64,000 bases of DNA, taken from NCBI GenBank assembly GCA_963971425.1, contig OZ020516.1, forward strand, positions 32,414,199 to 32,478,198. The letters run 5' to 3'. The notes under the pieces are model-generated. The model had not been told where the DNA came from. It ran no database searches and saw only the letters and a program-made list of their open reading frames with translations. Origin of the DNA: Bryoerythrophyllum caledonicum (Eukaryota; Streptophyta; Bryopsida; Pottiales; Pottiaceae). Shown here piece after piece: positions 47,340-56,699 of this stretch. Both the position numbers and the translations under genes were made by a program. Numbering within the stretch: the first letter of the stretch is position 1; each line of letters starts with the position of its first letter.

Positions 47340-47621
47340 TTGATCCTTCTTGTTAAATGTGTACTATGGAGCCCACTCCTTCCTTTGAGCCCTTTATTGA
47401 GACGACATCACAATAAAATTGGCTAGCAATGTTGTGCCAAAGAGAATTCGGCAAAAGTAATAGGAAATTGTGTGTGCATAGAAAATGTGGATCCAAAGGT
47501 CACTCACAAACTTGTAGATTCATGCAAGGAGCCCAATAAGGAGTTCCAGGACACGAAGCCAAGGATGTGAGGTGAGTCAAGCACATTGCATATGGTTCTT
47601 ATGTAGTGCTGGAGGAGGAGC

Positions 47622-47935
47622 ATCTGGGGTCGGGCACGCACAAGGGGGGCCGGGCACATACTCTATGTGGCCGGGCGTGCACGCTGTGGGCCGAACGCGC
47701 ACGCTTCCAGCCGAAAGTGCACGTTGTGGGCCGGGCGCGCACGCTGTGGGGGCGTGCGCGTACGCTCTAGGGCCAGGCGCGCACAATGTTGGGGCGTGCG
47801 CGTACTTTATGTGGCCGGTTTTGCACGCTTAGGGGCCGGGCGCATTCAATGTGTGGCCGGACACGCAGATTTGGGGCCGGGCACGCGCATTGTGCAGTCG
47901 GGCGCACACTCTAAGGGTCGGGCTGGCGATTTAGA
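47622..47935. repeat. CpG-dense minisatellite, right of the hAT transposase
   Basis: About a dozen degenerate units of the form GGGCCGGGCGCGCACGCTGT, about 24 bases each. It is closely related to the array at 43490-43975 in the same orientation. Confidence 0.9.
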
Positions 47936-48355
47936 TTCTTCCATAATACTTCAAGGTTTGCACTAATTTGACGGTATATTGAAACATTGCAACACTTAAT
48001 ATTTTGATATGTAAAACATCTCATAAAAATCCACTTAATATACATGATGACACTCAATATACAAGGTTTTATTAAATATACAAAATATCGCTCAATATTA
48101 AATGGCAGTTACAAAATTGTCGAAAGCTCTTGTTCCAAAATATTTCAACATTGCTCTATGTACATTTCTAGCACTATTGTAGTTCTAAACTCCAGTAAAG
48201 CCAGTAAAAAATAAAAGAAGATGGTCTTTCTCTTGAACTTTTTCCTTCAAGTCTTGAATTTCTTCGTGGCATTCCGCAACTTCATTTTCCTTCTCATTGA
48301 GATCTTCTCCTAGATCCTCAATCACCTTCAAGCTTTCATTTAGTTGCTTCACAAC

Positions 48356-49111
48356 TCAAAGATAATCGTCACGACTCACCCAGTCACCCTCCGTAGACTT
48401 TTTTTTATTATCCACGCCCTCTTCAGGTACCGCATCCGTCTTCGTGGCATCTCCGTCTTGTTGTGAAACCGACGGTTTAGTGTTCAAGCCTGATATGATG
48501 GACAATTCTTGTTGCCTACGCACAGACTGATGACATCTAGTATCCGAGTCGTCAGATGAAGACACGGACCACTCAATTTTTTGATTCGAAGGTTCAACTT
48601 CCATGGTTTTCTCGAGACCTTCTCCTGGAAACTTCTGCATAAACGGTATTGTTAATCCAATGACTGGAGCTATCTTGGAGTGTGTTTGGATTTCCATTGT
48701 CCTCCAATCAACCGATACGTCAAGTACCACCTCCGCGTAAACCATCCGTAAAATTGAAATATTTACCGAGTTGCGGCGCACATTTGCCTCGTCATAAATG
48801 TGCTGGTACGCTTGGATGCAACGCTCTTTGAAGAACTCATTGGCGCAGTACTCCAAGTTGGCCCTATATGTACGTCGCATTAGAGAATACTGCGAGTGTG
48901 GCCAGAGATGCCCCAAATGACACCATCCAATGTATTTTGCACATTGTGCAAATGTCCATGGAATTGGAACTGCCTCTCAACTAGAAAATGCCTTCATCTT
49001 TTCATCCATCAACACGTGAAGGCGCTTCTTATGCTTTGAGCGTGCGTTACGAAAATCACGTTGTCGTTTTCCGTGGGGACTGCTAGTGATAGATGGTTGT
49101 CCAGAATCCAT
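48356..49111 (-). pseudogene. Unknown protein upstream of the hAT transposase
   Basis: ATG 49111 opens MDSGQPSITSSPHGKRQRDF, continues through a basic region, and is interrupted by TGA at 48977. The same frame resumes as EAVPIPWTFAQCAKYIGW and ends at TGA 48356, about 250 residues in all. The middle is globular; the last 80 residues are Ser/Glu/Asp-rich. It lies on the same strand as the transposase and between two CpG-dense minisatellites of the type that also flank the transposase, so it may be a second gene of the same transposon. No domain recognised. Confidence 0.45.
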
Positions 49112-49282
49112 GGTGACGAGGTGGAGGAATACAAAGGTGGCGAAATACAAAGGTGTCAATAGACACCGTAATAAACTTTCCAAATGTGCCAAGCAAGCAG
49201 CCGCCACGTGGCAGTTGTAGGCCAAAGCGCCTAGGAAGTGGGGCCCGTAACTTTTAAATCTAATATTTATAGTAAATTAGTG

Positions 49283-49412
49283 ACCTAGGCGGGCGCATAC
49301 GACCAAGAGGCGCACGTATGCGAGAGGGCTGCGCGCATACGCTGTAGGGCTGCCCGCGTACGCTAGAGGGTTGCGCGCGTACGCTGGAGGGCTACGCGCG
49401 TAAGCGAGAGGG
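49283..49412. repeat. CpG-dense minisatellite
   Basis: Units of about 22-24 bases such as GAGGGCTGCGCGCATACGCT, in complementary orientation to the arrays at 43.5 and 47.6 kb (GCGTACG/CGCGCGTAC words). Confidence 0.85.
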
Positions 49413-49424
49413 TTGTGCGTTGAA

Positions 49425-49575
49425 CTTGACATACAATACTTATACTTACTTATAACCCAGTGCCTTGAACTCATATTTACATATACAATACTTATACTTA
49501 TACATACAGTACTTAATACTTATATTTACTTATACAATAATTATACTTACTTAGGCACACAATACTTATACTTAC
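49425..49575. repeat. TATACTTA-type AT-rich minisatellite
   Basis: Tandem degenerate units with ACAATACTTATACTTACTTA. It directly abuts the CpG-rich array, giving an abrupt composition change. Confidence 0.85.
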
Positions 49576-49579
49576 TCAA

Positions 49580-50285
49580 TGATTTTTGGGGGAGAGTTAG
49601 TACCTTCAATTAGCATGGAAAATGATTTGTATGGCAAACTTATAATCATATTAAGATATAATATGGATGATTGATATGGTAGAATGCCATCTCTTATCAT
49701 TTGGAAGGCCGTTGCAATTAGTTACATATAATTCAACCAAGAATAATAATGTTGCATTAATATTGGAGATTTTGTTACATCCCAAATCATTTATTATGCA
49801 AGAAAGTAACATGATTTTTATTGTTTAGTCTTATGATTTACATGTTTGAGACATGAATTTAAGTTTTATTCTTCAACACATGATATAAATTCCACTACAA
49901 AAAAATTCACAATGATACTACAGACTATTGTAGTCGATTATCAAATATTAGACAAAAGTGAATTTAATTTATTGACTGGAGTGCATGAAGTTGTACAATC
50001 ATGGAAGATCATAACATAGTCATCAAATATTTAATTTAAACGTATACAAGACTGTACAGAACATTCACTTTATTACATCTAGCCAAATGATAAAACATGC
50101 TGAACCATACAAACTTGATTAACGTCAGAGATAAACAATATTGTTTCGAACTAAAGCCTTTTACAAATGAAGCGCAATTTACAAAATTCACAAGGTCTAT
50201 GATTTCAAAATGTTACAAAATTGCCCGTTTATCATTCATGGCACTACTTCCATTGCTATCAAATTCTACGGCTTTAAGGTAAACA
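49580..50285. other. No recognisable gene
   Basis: AT-rich. CACTACAAAAAAATTC at about 49893 resembles a CACTA terminus but no partner was found. I looked here for the C-terminal exons of the polyphosphate kinase gene and saw none. Confidence 0.35.
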
Positions 50286-50289
50286 CCAA

Positions 50290-52085
50290 CACTAGTACAA
50301 AAGTGGTAAAAAAAAACCGCACTGGATTCAGCATTGCGGTTCTTTTGACCACGTTTTTGCTAGGTGGAAATCGAGTGCCAAAATTTAGGATTTCTTGTGA
50401 CAATGGGTTGGATATTTCCATTGTCGCATAATTTATTGCGCATTCTTGACTTATAATTTCATATTTATTGGAGGTAATAATTGATAAATATGAAACAAAT
50501 ATCTAGCAATTGGTTCTCAATATGTTGTAAAGCCTGTTACATTGTCGTATTGGAGGCATATTATTACATGTGAGCATATTCTAACAACATGCATATGAGT
50601 GACATATTGCGCATGCATCTAATTAATTACTTCAAGCCATATGGCTATACGTTGTCATTAAAAATTCATTGTAGTGGGACAACTTTATAAGATTCAAGCT
50701 ATATCACATGAGATCCATATGAAATAATCATCTCAAATTGCATTTTCATCTCAAATTGATTGTCATGTAAGAACCATATATATTGCTACTTAATTGGATT
50801 CATTGTCAAAGAGAACTTCAGTGCCACTCGTTTTCTAGTGCCACTTGTTTTCCAACACCTCTCGTTTTCTAGTATCACTCACAGGGTCATAGTCCAGTGT
50901 TTCTTGTTTTTTGGTGCCGCTCAAAATCCAAGGTTGCTCGTTTTCTAGTGCCACTCAAGATCTAGTGCCATTCAAAATCTAGTGCCACTCAAAATCCAAT
51001 GCCACTCTTTTTTTAGCGGCACCCAAAATCTAGTACTCCTCGTTTACTAGTGCCACTAAAACTCCAGTGTACAAGAGATTTGCAATATTCAACATTTATT
51101 TTTCAACAAATTGATCATCATCCACATTCAACTTTTCAAAATGTTAGGACGTCCAACATGAATCATCATACCATCAATCAATCAACCTTACTCAAAGTCA
51201 TTAACGATAGCATATTAGGTGGCATATGTTGTACAACGTGTTACGTTGTTGTGTTGGAGGCATGTAGTATTATTGCATGTGAGCATCTAATTAACAACAT
51301 GCGTATGAGTGACTTGCGCATGCATCTAATAATTAATAATTGATATCGTAACTTCAATGCATGTTGTCATTCAAAATTCACTGCAGTCGGACAGCTAAGA
51401 TTCAAGTGTCACATGGAATCCATATGAAATCCTCTCAAATTGCATTTTCATCCCAAATCATTGACTGTAATGTGGGAATCATTGCTACTTGGATCCATTG
51501 TCAAGCAGAACTTCAATGCCACTTGTTTTATATTGTCACACGTATTCTAGTGCCTCTCGCTTTCCTGTATCGCAAAAATTCCAATGTTGATCGTTTTCCA
51601 GTGCTACTCAAAATCCAAGGTTGCTCATATTCTACTGCCACTAAAAATCTAGTGCCACTCATAATCCAATGCCACTCAAAATTCAATGGCAATGGAATTC
51701 CATGCTACTCATTTATGAGCGGCATCCAAAATCCAGTAGTGCTCGTTCTCTAGTACCCCCCTTCTTGTTTGTATAGAGTTGCGGTTGTTTTGTCCATGAT
51801 GTCGGAACAGTGCTGAGTTGTTTCTAAACGGGCTGTCCCAGATTTTAGGCCATAACTCCCCCATTTTTGGGATTGTTTGGAGGGGTAATATACCGTTGGA
51901 AGCGTCTTAAAAACTTGCTTTCAACCGTATATTACACGATCAAAAAATTCCCAAAATGAGGGAGTTATGGCCAATAAACCGAGACAGCTCATTTTAGGAA
52001 CAATTCAACATTGTTTCGACAGCGTGGTCAAAAGAACTGCAACTCGAATTCAAGTGCGGTTTTTTTTGCCACTTCTGTACTAGTG
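50290..52085. mobile_element. CACTA-type non-autonomous element with foldback right end
   Basis: The left end CACTAGTACAAAAGTGG and the inverse of the right end CACTAGTACAGAAGTGG form terminal repeats of about 65 bases. Both continue into poly-A, CCGCACT and TTCTTTTGACCACG. CACTA termini define the En/Spm superfamily. The right 300 bases (about 51785-52085) are themselves a hairpin with arms containing GGCCATAACTCCC and TAATATACCGTTGGAAGCG, shared with the foldback at 54077-54426. The 1.8 kb element has no transposase. The flanks (CAA on the left, ATA on the right) do not form an obvious three-base duplication. Confidence 0.75.
50515..51720 (+). repeat. Internal tandem duplication, period about 707 bases, with GTGCCACTC subrepeats
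   Basis: GCATGCATCTAAT occurs at 50611 and 51318. Around it GTGAGCAT, CCATATGAAAT, CAAATTGCATTTTCATC and the block before TCAATGCCACT recur in order. Each half ends in an array of CTAGTGCCACTCAAAATC-type units of about 20-24 bases (50830-51060 and 51540-51750). Confidence 0.8.
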
Positions 52086-52191
52086 ATAAGGCTTCATAGA
52101 TTCACATTCTAGATAAGATAGGAAAGACACGTGACAAGTTCTTACACTTGAGATATACAAGAACGATCCTAATTTGGATAGAAGAGTACCT

Positions 52192-53180
52192 CTCTACCAA
52201 CCAAATGAACTCATTGCGCATTGTCTTGGAGAAACTAATTAACAACTTGCGATAGGCAACCTCCAAGATCACTCCCTTGGTTGGATAGAAAACTGTGACC
52301 GAAGTAGCAAGGTGAACTCAGAAGTAGATCCAATAAATTATACGTTTTGTTGAATGGCACCTGTCTATGATAACCAATCAAGTACTTGAAAATTTCTGCA
52401 ACGTCCATCCCGAGGTCATAAGGATCGTAGTTGAGAAGTCCAAAGTCTATGTAGATGGACGTTGTCCGAGGATTGTAATTCCTAGTCCCTAAATGATAGA
52501 TCAATAGTCGGAAGTCGAGTAGAACAAGAGACAAACAAAATTATTCACAGGAAGTGAAGAGCTGTAGTACTACCTTCCGTACTACCATGATGCATTTACA
52601 GTGTGTCTTGAGCCCCACCAATCCATAAGCAACGTTGCACCTAACATCCTACATGACCCAACAGTTAGCAAGTTCAATAATAAGATATCAATGCGAGTCA
52701 CCAGGATCAATCTAAGCAACTTAATTACTTCCAAATTTTGTGCAAATCCCATATTTCAAACCTCATCAACTCAAACCTTCAACTCCACCAAAACATCCAC
52801 TTGAAACCAAGAGTATGCAATTGTTAGATAAAGAGAACTCAAAAATCTCTAAATTTCTATATATAATATCTTACACTTGAACTAACCTGCTTTCCAACTT
52901 CGGCAGCGTTCGCCAAAGCAGAGATGATTGGGCTATCAATGTTGGTGCCATACAGAGTGGCCTTCATTGTTGCCACATGACATTCCAAGAAAACTTTCAG
53001 GAATTCAACACCAGATTGAAACCCAACCCTTTCTTTAATTAGCTCACGAAAGCAACGGATGAATTGATACCTTTAGGTCATTGGCCGTTGCTTCTACTAA
53101 GTGCTCGATATTTCTCATAAAATTGTCGTAAGCATGGTGAAGAAGAATATCCCTTTCTTTATGACTTCAAAAACATTAGC
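52192..53180 (-). pseudogene. ppk1-like: Polyphosphate kinase 1 (PPK1)-like pseudogene, C1 and early C2 region
   Basis: PPK1 makes inorganic polyphosphate from ATP. Exons read leftward, most joined by GT-AG-type signals. A, 53180-53071: NVFEV, a one-base loss, then RDILLHHAYDNF, the PPK1 'DILLHHPYDSF' motif. B, about 52976-52887: MKATLYGTNIDSPIISALAN then AAEVGKQ. C, 52800-52729: VDVLVELKV, TGA, VDEV, TGA, NMGFAQNLE, matching 'VVVLVELKARFDE..N'. D, 52648-52574: NVAYGLVGLKTHCKCIMVVR. E, about 52523-52361: YHLGTRNYNPRT then DVAEIFKYLIGYHRQ, matching 'HLGTGNYNPRTA'. F, 52260-52192: VAYRKLLISFSKTMRNEF. Exons D and F keep the reading phase. Lesions: the indel in A, two TGA at conserved Arg positions in C, a poor splice junction before C, and Gly to Arg in E. 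Transposons lie on both sides. N- and C-terminal exons were not found. Confidence 0.82.
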
Positions 53181-53956
53181 CTGCAAACAAGGATAAAATA
53201 GATGATGAAACCAAGATATTAAGATTTGACGATAATAAAGAAGAATTTTTGAAGTAGACTTAACCCCTGTAATCGAGGATGGATCTTTGCCGTCTATGGC
53301 ATGTAAACAAGCAGCGAGTTCACCTCAAGCTTGAATGGTAATGAATCCAGCTCTATTCATAGAAACAAGTCAAGGTATCATTATCAACGAGTTTATGTCA
53401 AGACACTTGTAAAGTCACCAAAAGTATCAATAAGAAACATAATTATACGTCTTAGTGAGAGCCAAGCTCTTCCATGTATAGCTCCAACCCGGGCATGTGT
53501 TAACTGGAGGTATTAGTTTCAAGTGCCCCTCATCAACGTCATCGTTGTGACGTCTGAAAATCTCATGATCGTCTGATTTTGTACAAATTAAATTAATTTA
53601 TGTAATTTGAAAGTATTTTTTTTCCTGAATATTTTATAAGTTTGCCGTGGTTTAAGACGATTAGAATCACTTCTGAACTGCGGAATGAGCTGTCTCCGCT
53701 CTGCATCTTTATTCACAACTTTTGTACGTAGAAACAAAAGAGTGTTTATTTTGCTGTGGGATCAAATTTGGGAAAGGTCAAGCGCACAAACTCAGTAGTT
53801 AACAGCGAGAAGAATCCAAACATTATCCATTTGTCAATACGGTGAACATCCATGTGACAACGATATTGGTGCAATAGAACCAACAAATCCTATCAACTCC
53901 AACCATGAATCGTGATAACGCACAACACATGCCTTAAAAGAAGGAGTGCTACTTAC

Positions 53957-54001
53957 AAGTAAAAGAAGCGCCTCCATCCCAGAAACGTTGACGTTGTACT
54001 C
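53957..54001 (-). other. Candidate small upstream exon, perhaps of the PPK1-like gene
   Basis: A 45-base segment encoding EYNVNVSGMEALLLL, bounded on the minus strand by TTTTCAG before it and GTAAGT after it, both very good splice signals. It faintly resembles the 'GL..LM.L' stretch before the catalytic domain of PPK1. The 53.2-53.9 kb DNA between it and exon A contains no further clear exon. Confidence 0.3.
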
Positions 54002-54426
54002 CTGAAAACATCCAAGAAATTGGTTAATTCTCTACCTTAAACTTAGTCCATCAAACCTCTTCAATGCAATGGCAACCACTAGTACAAAACAGGGGAAAAA
54101 AAACCGCACTCGAACTGGAGTTACGGTTCGTTTGACCACGCTGTCGGAACAGTCAGCGCTGTTCCTATGTTGGGCTGTCCTGGGTTTTTTGGCCATAACT
54201 CCCTCATTTTTGGGAGTTTATGGACGTGTAATATACCGTTGGAAGCGTGTTTTTAAGGCGCTTTCAACGGTATATTACACATCCAAACACTCCCAAAAAT
54301 GAAAGAGTTATGGCCAAAAAACCCGGGACAGCCCGATTTAGGAACAGTGCTGACTGTTCCGACATTATGGTCAAACGAACCGCAACTCCAAATCGAGTGC
54401 GGTTTTTTTTTCCTTGTTTTGTACTA

Positions 54427-55315
54427 CACTAAAAGTTTCATTTAGTGTAATGGCACGAATAGTGTACTTACCTTAGTACACTAATTGCGAACAAGTTGAC
54501 AAATAGTGTACTAAATGCAAACAAGTGTACTTTCTCAAAAGATTATTTGATCAAAATTTACTTTATCAAAGATTACTTCATCGGAATTCACTTTATGGAA
54601 AATTAATTTTTTTAAAGCTTACTTTTTCAAGAGATTACTTTTTCAAGTTTTACTTCTTGAGAAGTTTACTTTTTCAAAATTTCCTTTCCAAACATTTACT
54701 TTTTCAAAACTTTACTTTTTCAAAACCTTACTTTTTCAAAACTTTACTTTTTCAAAACTTTACTTTCAAAATTTTACTTTTTTCCTAGTTTACTTTTGAA
54801 AAAGCTTACTTCTCAAACGTTTACTTTTTCAAATCTTTACTTTTTCAAATGTTTACATCTGGAAAAGCTTATTTTTACAAAAGTTTACCTTTTCAAAAGG
54901 TAAGTTGTCTTTTTACCCTAAATTGATGTTTTTCCCTAGTTCTTGTTTTTTTTCAAAAATGTTGTTTTCTCCTAATTGTTTTTTCCTAATTGTTGTTTTC
55001 GCAAAAATGTTGTTTTTTCCTATTTGTTGTTTTCCCAAATTGTTGTTTTTTCCTTATTGTTGTTTTTTCCAATTTTTTCTTTGTGAGTTTTATTTTTTCT
55101 CTTCTTCACCTTTTTGTACACATAATTCTCTTCTACTTTCAATACACTAAACGTGCACGAGTAAAAAAGTTAATATTCCAATCTTTACAAAAGTTCACAA
55201 ATAGTGTAGTAGTTCTCATTTAGTGTACTATTTTGTCACTACACTAATTGCGTAGTTGACAATTAGTGTATGGGTTCGTATTTAGTGTCCACTACACTAA
55301 ATGAAACTTTTAGTG
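54427..55315. mobile_element. MITE of the CACTRAAA family inserted in the foldback, TA target duplication
   Basis: The left end CACTAAAAGTTTCATTTAGT and the inverse of the right end agree over 27 bases with one mismatch. TA flanks it at 54425-54426 and 55316-55317, and the insertion point is the TA of the host element's terminus. TTTAGTGTA subterminal words match the 550-base relative at 11377-11926. The 889-base interior is mostly AT-rich minisatellite. Confidence 0.88.
54528..55085 (+). repeat. Two AT-rich minisatellites inside the MITE
   Basis: At 54528-54900 there are about 17-base units of TTTACTTTTTCAAAAC. At about 54930-55085 there are units of TTGTTGTTTTTTCCTAA. They explain the Phe/Leu/Ser-rich open frames seen here, which are not genes. 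Confidence 0.88.
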
Positions 55316-55656
55316 TAGTGAACGTTCTAAAGAAAAGCAAGGATATTGAGCACCATATCAAATCCAAGAATGATGAGCATCAAATTCAACAACTTCACCA
55401 CAAGTAACACGATCTCTCTGCATGAGAAAGAAAACCCTCCAAAGTTAAGATCACGCACCCTTATTAAAATTATTCTTTGGATGGTTTTCCTATGATACTA
55501 TAGTACATTGGTTTGAGATAGAAATGCAAATTGAATCATTATAAGCACAAAGATCAACTTTTTTAATATTGAGTTTCGGGCAAGCAATTTACCAACATTA
55601 ATTGTTGGCGTCTTGGGCAAACTCATGAAAGATGTTGTTTGATGGTTTGATCAACT

Positions 55657-56691
55657 TCAAACTCCGCGGCGTTGCCGACTCCCTCGACGACCCCGGCCCC
55701 TGTCCATACCATTGGCCGAAGGTCTCCTCCCATCAACAAGTGCATTTAGTCGTTGAATCTCTGCTGTAGGTACTGCCAAGCCAATGTCGACGAGGGGGGG
55801 TTGGAACTCCACTCCATTCAGGTCTCCAGGCAAGTGCATTCCAACAAGATCGCCACAAATTCCAAGTATTTGCTCGTCTGTTCCATCAACGATGCGTCTG
55901 GACCGCGGCTCCTTTTGTAGGACAATTCTCCATTGAGGGTGTAGCCAATCCTTGACAAAGAACACCTAGCAAGATTTTTTGAAGATCACCATTGTTATTA
56001 GAGAGGGTATTATGTCACCAATTTGTTTTAAACTTGATTATAATACAACATATTATATATGTGCCATACAAATGGTAACAATGGATGCTAGATGTAGTCA
56101 AGTTGCTTACTTGACGGACCGTGGCAGGGAGTACGTATGGTTCTCTAGTAGAAGCAATCCTGTCATGGTACCTCACAAGTGTAAATCCATAGTCGTCAAC
56201 TGTGGTAGATGGACGATAGTTGTGGTCATTTTGGATCCACGACCCTCTAAATACGATCCTCCTTCTTGTCGAGTAACGCACAACTATGATCTCCTTCAAC
56301 ACGCCCACCATGCTGATGCCAGCTGACCGACCTTCTTCTGCTCCAAAAATACTGGCAATTCCATAGTCTTGTGTGAGAAATCCATTATCAAATTCATCGT
56401 CCTGCACCCGGAAGTGGTTTCCGTACGCCCAAATCTGTTTATAGCAATGCGCATCTCTTGATGGGAGACTTGATAACCGCCTTAGCTCCATGTCTATGTT
56501 CTGAGCACCCCGAGCCCGGACCAGGTTGGTTGTATAGGCATGCAACCATTCTATGAAGTCGGGCAATTCTTCACGCATGTTTTCTGGATAGCAAATTTGC
56601 TCCCTCCGTGGCAATCCCGGTGCCGCGGCGGCTGCCCGAAAATTCAAGCGTGCCGTGTCGAGCTCAAATTGAAGTCTTTGATATTGCCTGC
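55657..56691 (-). pseudogene. CACTA (En/Spm) transposase C-terminal region with DUF4216
   Basis: Two exons joined by a GT-AG intron: 56691-56111 and 55965-55657 (donor AA|GTAAGC, acceptor CTAG|G). The first opens after a CCCGCAG acceptor. It carries LRRLSSLPS...YKQIWAYGNHFRV, typical of the TNP2 tail, then VGVLKEIIVVRYSTRRRIVF, DDYGFTLVRYHD and EPYVLPATVRQ, continuing as VFFVKDWLHPQWRIVL, the DUF4216 signature. The C-terminus is Arg/Gly-rich and ends with TGA. TNP2 binds element ends and catalyses transposition; its catalytic Transposase_21 region should lie right of 56.7 kb but is absent, so this is a fragment, though open over its length. Confidence 0.72.
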
Positions 56692-56699
56692 GGGACAAA

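Larger units (their letters stand above)
54077..55320. mobile_element. CACTA-type foldback element, split by a MITE, AAC target duplication
   Basis: The left end is CACTAGTACAAAACAGGGG. Left and right arms of about 170 bases pair closely (CCGCACTCG, GGTTCGTTTGACCA, GGAACAGTCAGC, GGCCATAACT, GTAATATACCGTTG in both). The right end is interrupted: GTTTTGTACTA at 54426 is followed by the MITE at 54427-55315 and then TAGTG. Removing the MITE and one TA gives the expected end GTACTAGTG. AAC precedes the left end (54074-54076) and follows the right end (55321-55323), the three-base duplication expected for CACTA elements. No coding sequence. Confidence 0.88.

Noticed and set aside
49893-49925. CACTACAAAAAAA as the end of another CACTA transposon
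   Set aside because: No matching inverse end or target duplication was found within the window.
54525-55223. Phe/Leu-rich open frames resembling membrane proteins
   Set aside because: They are translations of AT-rich minisatellites inside the MITE.
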